This document shows, one piece after another, positions 1-4,841 of a stretch of DNA of 7,503 nucleotides. The DNA lies in contig JAAZBY010000526.1 of assembly GCA_012513595.1 (NCBI GenBank), positions 1 through 7,503 of the forward strand, read 5' to 3'. The position numbers and the translations under genes are program-made. This DNA is from Chloroflexota bacterium. GTDB taxonomy: Bacteria; Chloroflexota; Anaerolineae; UBA1429. Each line of letters starts with the position of its first letter. Position 1 is the stretch's first letter. The notes under the pieces were generated by a model. It was not told where the DNA came from, ran no database searches, and was given only the letters and a program-made list of their open reading frames with translations.

Positions 1-1
1 C

Positions 2-754
2 GACGATGTCGTCCTTTCTTGTGGGGGCACGGTACACCGGCGGGCCCTCCGCGGGCAGCGCTCGCTGGTGATCACGCTCTTTGCCGGCTCTCCGGATGAA
101 GACGCCAACACCGCGTTCTCGCAGGAGCTGAAGGAGCGCTGGGGAGGCGCCCAGGACCCGGTAGGGGTGCGGCGGGAGGAGGACCTGGCCGCCCTGCGCG
201 CCATCGGCGCAGACGCGGCGCACCTGCCCTTCCTCGACTGCGTCTACCGGCGAGGACCGCACTCGGGGGCCGATCTCTATCCCACCGTCGCACACATCTT
301 TGGCGACGTGGATAAGGAGGAAGCACTCCTGCACCTGGAGCTCCTGGAGGCGTTGCGCCCCACGCTGCAGGCCCACCCCGCCGCTACGATCTGCGCGCCC
401 TTGGCCGTCGGGCACCATGTAGACCACATCATCGCCCTGCGCGCGGCGTTCGTGCTCGCCGCCGAGGGGCGCACCGTGCGCTGCTACGAGGACTATCCCT
501 ACGCGGTGCAGCCCGCCGAGGTGCAGCGGGCGCTGGACGCCCTGGGCCCCTGCGCGCTGGGCTGGGAGAGGTCCTGCGAGTGTTTTGGGGCGGAGAGCCT
601 GCGCGCCAAGACCGAGGCCGTGGCCGCCTACCGCTCCCAGATCTCCACCTTTTGGCCCGACCTGGACGCCATGCGCCGCGACGTCGCCGCGTACGCCGAG
701 TCGGTGGGCCAAGGGCGCTACGGCGAATCGTTCTGGAGCGCCGCCGCCCGGTAG
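2..754 (+). CDS. PIG-L/LmbE-family deacetylase, 5' end outside window
   Basis: The reading frame is open from base 2 to the TAG at 752-754, giving 250 visible residues; a GTG at 68 is not the true start because family sequence continues upstream of it. The first visible residues, DDVVLSCGG, are the end of the PIG-L signature (P-H-x-D-D-x-x-L-S-C-G-G), so only a few N-terminal residues are missing. The second metal-binding motif HxxDH is present at visible residues 138-142 (HHVDH, bases 413-427). Members of this family are zinc-dependent enzymes that remove N-acetyl groups from GlcNAc-type substrates (LmbE, MshB, BshB, PIG-L). The substrate here cannot be read from the sequence, and no thiol-biosynthesis partner is visible. 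It is the first gene of a same-strand run with a 59-bp gap to the next gene. Family is confident, substrate unknown. Confidence 0.9.
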   Translation, partial: DDVVLSCGGTVHRRALRGQRSLVITLFAGSPDEDANTAFSQELKERWGGAQDPVGVRREEDLAALRAIGADAAHLPFLDCVYRRGPHSGADLYPTVAHIFGDVDKEEALLHLELLEALRPTLQAHPAATICAPLAVGHHVDHIIALRAAFVLAAEGRTVRCYEDYPYAVQPAEVQRALDALGPCALGWERSCECFGAESLRAKTEAVAAYRSQISTFWPDLDAMRRDVAAYAESVGQGRYGESFWSAAAR

Positions 755-772
755 CATCCGCGAGCCGCCTGC

Positions 773-790
773 GAAGGGCCGTGGCCCTTC
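773..790 (+). other. Intergenic hairpin between the deacetylase and DUF1461 genes
   Basis: A perfect inverted repeat, GAAGGGC at 773-779 and GCCCTTC at 784-790 with loop CGTG, sits about 20 bases after the deacetylase stop and 23 bases before the next start codon. No T-run follows (CCCATCCC), so it is not a convincing intrinsic terminator. It may stabilise the 3' end of the upstream message or partly attenuate read-through. The structure is seen directly; any function is inference. Confidence 0.4.
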
Positions 791-813
791 CCCATCCCAG
801 CGAGGCAGACCCC

Positions 814-1512
814 ATGACCCTTCTCGACAGGTTCGCGCGGTTCACGGTCGTCGTGGCCATGCCCGTGGTCCTGCTCTTGGCGCCGCTGTACCTCTTTGTG
901 ACCAAGGCGTACGTGCGCCACGAGTACGCCCAGCGCGGCTTCCCCTCATCGATGCGCTTTCAGCCGGCAGAGCGCCTGGCCATTTCCGATGCGATCGTCG
1001 ACTATCTGCGCGGCGACCTCACGCGCCAGGAGCTCGCCGCGGTGCGCACCTCAGCCGGCGGCGAGGCCCTGAACACGCGTGAGGTCGACCACCTCGTCGA
1101 CGTCCGGGTGGTGGTGGAGAGGTTGTTCCGCGCCCACGCGGTCGCCACCGTCGCGACGCTGGCCGCGGCGGTCACCCTATGGCTCCGCCGGCAGCGCGCC
1201 GGCCTGGCCCGCTCACTGCGGCACGGCGTCGTCGCGACGGGAGCCTTGATCGCCGGCGTGGTGGGCTTTTCGCTCGTGGATTTCGACGCCTTCTTTACTG
1301 CCTTTCACGGCCTCTTTTTCCGTGCCGGCACCTGGACCTTCGAGTTCACCGACACGTTGATCCAGCTGTATCCCCTGCCCCTCTGGATGGATGCCGTGTG
1401 GAAGATCGGCGTCGTGGTGGCCGTTGAGATGGTCCTTGTCTACGCCCTGGGCAGCTGGCTGGCGCACAAGCCCACTGCCGTGGCCGCCACTGCCCCGAGT
1501 GAGGCGTCATGA
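814..1512 (+). CDS. TIGR01906/DUF1461 family integral membrane protein
   Basis: This 232-residue protein begins at ATG 814, with a GAGG ribosome-binding site at 802-805. The frame stays open upstream to 580, but that part overlaps the deacetylase gene and does not look like membrane-protein sequence. Four hydrophobic segments are visible at about residues 10-30, 108-124, 138-156 and 195-217, so it is a cytoplasmic membrane protein. Between helices 1 and 2 lies a polar, charged, presumably extracytoplasmic region of about 75 residues. Between helices 3 and 4 is the family's conserved loop (about residues 163-195) with FH, FF, G-TW-F, D-LI-LYP and LW-DA elements. The biochemical role of the family is not established. 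The stop codon overlaps the start of the HD-domain gene (ATGA), so the two are probably co-translated. Confidence 0.87.
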   Translation: MTLLDRFARFTVVVAMPVVLLLAPLYLFVTKAYVRHEYAQRGFPSSMRFQPAERLAISDAIVDYLRGDLTRQELAAVRTSAGGEALNTREVDHLVDVRVVVERLFRAHAVATVATLAAAVTLWLRRQRAGLARSLRHGVVATGALIAGVVGFSLVDFDAFFTAFHGLFFRAGTWTFEFTDTLIQLYPLPLWMDAVWKIGVVVAVEMVLVYALGSWLAHKPTAVAATAPSEAS

Positions 1513-2138
1513 TCTCCGTTGGGGAAGCGCGCCAGTATTATGTCGAGGCGGATTCGGCGCACGGGTTTGACCACGTACTGCGCGTGCTGCGGCTGGCCGA
1601 ACGGATCGGCCGGGCGGAGGGGGTCGATCTTGAGGTGTTGCGGGCGGCCGCCCTGCTCCACGACGTGGGCCGGCCGGAGGAGCTCCGCACCGGGGAGTGC
1701 CACGCACAGGTAAGCGCCCGGCTGGCGCGCAGCATCCTGGCGCTGGCGGGCGCCGAGCGGGTGGACCGTGTGGCGCAGGCCATCGCCGAGCATCGCTTCC
1801 GCGGCGCAGAGCGCCCCTCCTCGGCGGAAGGGCGTGTGCTCTTTGATGCGGACAAGCTGGACGCCATCGGCGTCGCGCGGGCCTACGCCGTGGCCGGCGC
1901 GCAAGAGCAGCATCTGTGGGCCGACGTGGCCGAGGGCTACCGCCAGCGACCGCCCGAGGATGCCCAGGGTGACCTGGCCAGCGGCCAGCACACTCCCGTG
2001 CACGAGTACCTGTTCAAGCTAGTGACGCTGCGAGGCCTGCTATACACCGACGAGGGTCGGCGGATCGCCGCACACCGCCACCAGTTCATGGTGGCGTTCT
2101 TCTCCGAGCTGGCCGAGGAGGTGCGGGGCGAACGGTAG
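1509..2138 (+). CDS. HD-domain metal-dependent phosphohydrolase
   Basis: This 209-residue protein starts at ATG 1509 inside the stop codon of the membrane-protein gene, with GAGG at 1501-1504 as ribosome-binding site. The HD-superfamily metal ligands are visible in order: H22 in the AHGFDHVLRV helix, the H51-D52 pair in ALLHDVG, H95 in AEHRF, and an acidic DADKLDA stretch at 113-119. The order and the HRF and DADKLD elements resemble the small YedJ/YpgQ-type HD proteins, which hydrolyse phosphate esters or nucleotides with divalent metal. The substrate is unknown. There is no RelA/SpoT synthetase domain and no nucleic-acid-binding domain, so a (p)ppGpp or RNase role is not supported. It faces the Rrf2 gene tail to tail, with only 5 bp between the stops. 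Confidence 0.87.
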   Translation: MISVGEARQYYVEADSAHGFDHVLRVLRLAERIGRAEGVDLEVLRAAALLHDVGRPEELRTGECHAQVSARLARSILALAGAERVDRVAQAIAEHRFRGAERPSSAEGRVLFDADKLDAIGVARAYAVAGAQEQHLWADVAEGYRQRPPEDAQGDLASGQHTPVHEYLFKLVTLRGLLYTDEGRRIAAHRHQFMVAFFSELAEEVRGER

Positions 2139-2143
2139 ATCGT

Positions 2144-2578
2144 TCAGGAGGCCTGCGGGGCGTGAGCCTGCTCCGCTTCCAGGAGGGCGGCAAAGGTCGT
2201 CTCCTGCAGGATGGCCCGGGTTGCCGCGGTGATGCGTGCCCAGATTTGCCGCACCGCACACCCCTCGTGGAAGGCGCAGTCGGCATAGACGTCATCCTGC
2301 ACGCAGGTGACCGGCGCAAGAGGGCCCTCCAGAGCCAGCACCACTTCCTCGAGGGTGATGTGCTCCGGCGGGCGGGCCAGCATGTGGCCACCCTTGGGCC
2401 CGCGCCGGCTGCGGACGAGCCCCGCCTTGCGCAGGGTGATGAGCAGCTGGTAGAGGTAGTTCTCGGGAATGTCCCGGACTGCCGCGATGTTGGCGCTCTG
2501 GATATACCCTTCCCCGTAGCGGCCGGAAAGCTCCATCATCGCGCGAATGCCGTACTCGCCCTTGGTGGAGATCTTCAT
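2144..2578 (-). CDS. Rrf2-family transcriptional regulator, probable Fe-S sensor
   Basis: The protein is 144 residues from ATG 2578 (MKISTKGEYGIRAM), the canonical Rrf2 N-terminus. An in-frame start at 2617 is rejected because it adds 13 non-family residues and begins about at or just inside the predicted transcription start. A winged helix-turn-helix occupies about residues 8-70 (IPENYLYQLL recognition region, then RSRRGPKGG wing), followed by the ITLEEVVLALEG dimerisation helix. Three cysteines, C92, C101 and C107, lie where IscR, NsrR and RirA carry Fe-S ligands. The C92-x8-C101 spacing is wider than the x5 spacing of IscR, so the cluster type is uncertain. Family members act as dimers controlling Fe-S biogenesis, nitric-oxide, iron or cysteine genes. 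It is divergent from the TtcA-like gene and probably autoregulated through the palindrome over its own -10. Confidence 0.9.
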   Translation of the reverse strand: MKISTKGEYGIRAMMELSGRYGEGYIQSANIAAVRDIPENYLYQLLITLRKAGLVRSRRGPKGGHMLARPPEHITLEEVVLALEGPLAPVTCVQDDVYADCAFHEGCAVRQIWARITAATRAILQETTFAALLEAEQAHAPQAS

Positions 2579-2623
2579 CGGCTGCCCCCGGTTGCTGGTA
2601 GGATACGTTCTAAACAATCTTTA

Positions 2624-2634
2624 CTAGATTCTAG
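2624..2634. promoter_or_regulatory. Candidate Rrf2 operator (11-bp palindrome over the -10)
   Basis: CTAGA-T-TCTAG is a perfect inverted repeat with 5-bp arms and one central base. It is AT-rich against a GC-rich background and fully covers the -10 hexamer of the Rrf2 promoter. A dimeric repressor bound there would block RNA polymerase, which is the usual autoregulatory layout of Rrf2 proteins. It is shorter than the type-1 IscR site and no second copy is seen at the ttcA-like promoter. Assignment to this regulator is inference from position. Confidence 0.5.
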
Positions 2635-2656
2635 CACAAGCTCCGGGCCCGGTCAA
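2628..2656 (-). promoter_or_regulatory. Sigma70-type promoter of the Rrf2 gene
   Basis: Read on the minus strand, TTGACC (2656-2651) is followed after exactly 17 bases by TAGAAT (2633-2628), preceded by TGC as an extended -10. This predicts a transcript starting near 2621 with a 5' leader of roughly 43 bases before ATG 2578. The leader's ribosome-binding site is weak (a G-run about 8 bases before the ATG). Confidence 0.7.
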
Positions 2657-2694
2657 ACCGCCTCCGGCCCACGCGCCCAAGGGGCCGCGTGGGG

Positions 2695-2724
2695 TTGCGC
2701 TCCGTCGACCCCCTCTGGTATCAT
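2695..2724 (+). promoter_or_regulatory. Promoter of the TtcA-like gene, apparently leaderless
   Basis: TTGCGC (2695-2700), an 18-base spacer, and TATCAT (2719-2724) preceded by TGG (extended -10) form a plausible sigma70 promoter. The -10 ends only 6 bases before the GTG at 2731 and 9 before the ATG at 2734, so transcription would start on or next to the initiation codon. No Shine-Dalgarno sequence fits, which agrees with leaderless initiation. Confidence 0.55.
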
Positions 2725-2733
2725 CGACGCGTG

Positions 2734-3546
2734 ATGGACAGCGACCTGCAACCGTGTGACCCTGCCCGCGCCGACCGGATGGCCTTTTTCCTGCTCAAGG
2801 CAGTGAACAGGGCCATCCGCGAGCACCGCCTGCTGGGCGACGGCGAGCGGGTGATGGTGGCCGTCTCCGGCGGCAAGGACAGCCTGACCCTCCTCGACCT
2901 GCTCTACCGTCGGCAACGCACGGCGCGCGACAAGACCGCACTGGCCGCGGGCCTGGTGCGCAGCGACTATCACTGCGGGCGGGCCGCGCCGGAAGAGTGG
3001 CTGGCACGCTGGTGCGCCGCGCGTGAGATCCCCTTTGCCGCGGCGGACATCTCCGTGCTCGCCGAACTCCATGTGGCCGGCACCAACGCCTGCTTCCGCT
3101 GCAGCCGGCTGCGTCGCAAGGCGCTGTTGGGGCTGGCCCAAGACCTCGGCTGCCAGACGGTAGCCTTGGGCCACCATGCCGACGACCTGGCCGAGACGGT
3201 GCTGATGAACCTGGTCTACTCGGCCACCTTCCAGGGGATGGAGATGCGGCGGGAGTACTTTGGGCTGATGACCGTCATCCGCCCACTGGCCTACGTAGAG
3301 GAACGCGACATTGCCGCCTTTGCGCGCGCCAGCGGCTACCCGATCCGCGGCGAGCCCTGCCCCGCCGGGGCCGCGGGCAAGCGCAGCGTCGCCAGGGGCC
3401 TGCTCCGCCAAGCCGAATCCCACTGCCATGGAGCGCGACGCAACATTCTGGCCGCGCTGGCCCGGGCGAACCTCGCGCCCGCCGGGGCCAGCGCAGACGT
3501 CGAAGAAGCGCGGGAGAACGCACGTCGAGGAGAAGAGCAAGCGTGA
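2734..3546 (+). CDS. TtcA-family PP-loop ATPase, probable tRNA 2-thiolation enzyme
   Basis: The protein has 270 residues from ATG 2734; the GTG directly before it (2731) could serve instead. The PP-loop ATP-pyrophosphatase motif SGGKDS is at residues 45-50. A CxxC (C120, C123) in CFRCSRLRRKAL matches the TtcA signature, and LGHHADDLAETVLMN follows. A third cysteine, C209 in GEPCP, corresponds to the third cluster ligand of TtcA. In known TtcA enzymes these three cysteines hold a 4Fe-4S cluster and the enzyme adenylates and thiolates cytidine 32 of certain tRNAs. The fold and Fe-S ligands are well supported; the exact tRNA position is inferred, since TtuA-type thiouridine enzymes are related. 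It lacks the C-terminal domains of TilS. It is the first gene of an operon with the COG1751-type gene (GTGA overlap) and is divergent from the Rrf2 gene. Confidence 0.85.
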   Translation: MDSDLQPCDPARADRMAFFLLKAVNRAIREHRLLGDGERVMVAVSGGKDSLTLLDLLYRRQRTARDKTALAAGLVRSDYHCGRAAPEEWLARWCAAREIPFAAADISVLAELHVAGTNACFRCSRLRRKALLGLAQDLGCQTVALGHHADDLAETVLMNLVYSATFQGMEMRREYFGLMTVIRPLAYVEERDIAAFARASGYPIRGEPCPAGAAGKRSVARGLLRQAESHCHGARRNILAALARANLAPAGASADVEEARENARRGEEQA

Positions 3547-4130
3547 CCGAACGAATCGCCCCCTGCGTGTACTTTGCCCAGGCTGGCGCCGCCAACACTG
3601 AGCGCTGCCTGCAGGCGGCCCAGGAGAGGGCCGCCGAGCTAGGTATTGAGCACATCGTCGTGGCCACCACCTCCGGTCAGACGGGCGCCCGCGCCGCGGA
3701 GGTGTTCCGTGGCCGTCAGGTCGTCGTGGTGACGCATTCGGCCGGGTTCAAGGGGCCCAACATCCAGGAGCTGCAGGCCGAGCACCGCCGCACCATCGAG
3801 GAGGCGGGGGCCAAGGTGCTCACCTGCCAGCACGCTTTTGGTGGGGTGGGCCGGGCCATTCGCCGCAAGCTGGGCACCTACCAGGTGGACGAGGTGATGG
3901 CCTTCGTGCTGCGCACCTTCTGCGACGGGGTCAAGGTGGCCTGTGAGATCACCCTGATGGCCACCGATGCCGGGCTGATCCCCGCCGGCCGCGAGGTGAT
4001 CGCCATCGGCGGCACGGGCCAGGGAGCCGATAGCGCCCTTGTGCTCCGCTCGGCCAACAGCCAGGACTGCCTGGACCTGCGCGTGCTGGAGGTGATCTGC
4101 AAGCCGCGCTGTGGCGGCCGCCCCGCCTAG
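3543..4130 (+). CDS. Pyruvate-kinase alpha/beta-domain-like protein (COG1751 type)
   Basis: This 195-residue protein starts at GTG 3543 within the stop codon of the TtcA-like gene (GTGA), with GAGGAG at 3527-3532 upstream. It resembles the stand-alone family built on the C-terminal alpha/beta domain of pyruvate kinase. Visible hallmarks are AGAANTE near residue 15, IVVATTSGQTGARAAE, VVVTHSAGF, a TCQHAFGGVGRAIR stretch, GVKVACEITLMATDAGLIPAG, IAIGGTGQGADSALVLR, and the ending DLRVLEVICKPR. Length and motif order fit the full-length family, so it is not a fragment of pyruvate kinase; catalytic barrel parts are absent. In pyruvate kinase this domain binds allosteric effectors, so ligand sensing is conceivable, but no function is established. 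Its coupling to a tRNA thiolase gene is the main functional clue. Confidence 0.83.
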   Translation: MTERIAPCVYFAQAGAANTERCLQAAQERAAELGIEHIVVATTSGQTGARAAEVFRGRQVVVVTHSAGFKGPNIQELQAEHRRTIEEAGAKVLTCQHAFGGVGRAIRRKLGTYQVDEVMAFVLRTFCDGVKVACEITLMATDAGLIPAGREVIAIGGTGQGADSALVLRSANSQDCLDLRVLEVICKPRCGGRPA

Positions 4131-4151
4131 AACACCGTCCCCGGCAGTGCT

Positions 4152-4184
4152 AGAACGCCTCGCGGGGCCCGCGAGGCGTTCTTT
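4152..4184 (+). terminator. Intrinsic terminator after the ttcA-like operon
   Basis: A perfect 13-bp GC-rich stem pairs 4152-4164 with 4170-4182 around a 5-base loop and runs into a short T-rich tail (TTCTTTCT). It starts 21 bases after the stop codon of the COG1751-type gene. The T-tract is brief and interrupted, but the stem is very stable. The opposite strand has no T-run after the stem, so it is oriented to end plus-strand transcription. Confidence 0.8.
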
Positions 4185-4205
4185 CTACCCGGCCAGGAGG
4201 CGGCC

Positions 4206-4553
4206 TCAGCCGTTGTACGGGGCGGCGTGCGCATCCCCCCGCATATAGTAGGCGGTCTCGCGGGTGTTCCTCTCCAGAGCGAGCGCCAGGGTGATCACCT
4301 CGCCGGCGGCGTACAACAGCACGAACTGCAACACCGCGCCCACCAGGAGGCCCACGCCCAGGGCCAGGCCGGCCAACAACCCCTCGGTGCCGAGGCCGGT
4401 GAGATCGGCCATCTGGCCGCCGATTGCGCTGTTGCCAAAGATGCCGGCCAGGATCGCCCCGATACCACCCAACACGCCAAGGACCAGTAGTATCCAGGCA
4501 ATGACCTTGTAGAGGCTGGCGACGAACCTGAGCACGCGGAACTTGTTCTCCAT
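4206..4553 (-). CDS. Small two-helix membrane protein (DUF4282-like), function unknown
   Basis: The protein is 115 residues from ATG 4553, with a good AAGGGAG ribosome-binding site (4566-4560) six bases upstream. After a short basic N-terminus there are two hydrophobic segments, about residues 17-39 and 59-82, joined by a Gly/Asn/Asp loop. A charged tail with LALERNTRETAYYMRGD follows, so both ends are probably cytoplasmic. The layout resembles DUF4282-type small membrane proteins, but this match is from appearance only. No signal peptidase site or catalytic motif is visible. It stands alone on the minus strand with its own promoter, between the terminator of the ttcA-like operon and the radical SAM operon. 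The protein is real by ribosome-binding site, promoter and membrane pattern; its function is unknown. Confidence 0.75.
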   Translation of the reverse strand: MENKFRVLRFVASLYKVIAWILLVLGVLGGIGAILAGIFGNSAIGGQMADLTGLGTEGLLAGLALGVGLLVGAVLQFVLLYAAGEVITLALALERNTRETAYYMRGDAHAAPYNG

Positions 4554-4613
4554 GAGTCGCTCCCTTCGGGGTGGCTGGCGGCGCGCGCGCGTCGTCTGCT
4601 GTACGCTGCGGCG

Positions 4614-4642
4614 ATTGTAGCACGCCGCCCCGGCGCGCTCAA
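4614..4642 (-). promoter_or_regulatory. Sigma70-type promoter of the small membrane protein gene
   Basis: On the minus strand TTGAGC (4642-4637), a 17-base spacer and TACAAT (4619-4614) with TGC before it form a strong promoter with extended -10. The predicted start is near 4607, giving a leader of about 54 bases. The leader includes an alternating GC run (about 4579-4590) and ends in the AAGGGAG ribosome-binding site. Confidence 0.72.
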
Positions 4643-4784
4643 GGGGTGTTCTGCCTGTGCAGTAATCCTAGCACGGCCCTCTCACGTTCCCTGGTCCTCC
4701 ACGTCGGTGCGCGACCGAGGCCGCTTCGCCGCGCGCACACACCGTAGACCCCTGTCCAGTACTGCTGCACGGCGCGAGGCCTCA

Positions 4785-4814
4785 TTGCCCAGGATCGCGC
4801 CGGCAGGCTATAAT
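4785..4814 (+). promoter_or_regulatory. Sigma70-type promoter of the radical SAM operon
   Basis: TTGCCC (4785-4790), an 18-base spacer and a perfect TATAAT (4809-4814) lie 27 bases before the GTG start at 4842. The predicted leader is about 20 bases and contains the GGAGG ribosome-binding site at 4832-4836, five bases before the start codon. Promoter and ribosome-binding site together rule out the longer open frame that begins at 4707. The remaining gap sequence between the two divergent promoters (4643-4784) shows no gene or RNA that I recognise. Confidence 0.75.
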
Positions 4815-4841
4815 ACGAGACCGAAAGAGGGGGAGGTGGAC

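Noticed and set aside
580..813. Upstream extension of the DUF1461 frame
   Set aside because: It overlaps the deacetylase gene and is arginine/proline-rich shadow sequence; ATG 814 has a ribosome-binding site and starts just before the first membrane helix.
2162..2734. 190-codon plus-strand open frame across the Rrf2 gene and divergent promoters
   Set aside because: It would run through both promoters and the operator and is antisense to a well-supported Rrf2 gene.
2653..3540. 295-codon open frame on the minus strand across the TtcA-like gene
   Set aside because: It is entirely antisense to the conserved PP-loop gene and has no recognisable motif; GC-driven open frame.
4579..4590. Alternating GC run as possible Z-DNA
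   Set aside because: Only about a dozen bases in GC-rich DNA; no independent support for function.
4665..4673. TGCTAGGAT on the minus strand as a second promoter of the small membrane protein gene
   Set aside because: No -35-like hexamer occurs at 16-18 bp, and a much better promoter lies closer to the gene.
4643..4784. Possible tRNA, small RNA or riboswitch in the divergent gap
   Set aside because: No cloverleaf, terminator hairpin or recognisable riboswitch core was found in it.
4707..4841. Upstream extension of the radical SAM frame
   Set aside because: It contains the TATAAT promoter and ribosome-binding site; the family N-terminus begins at GTG 4842.
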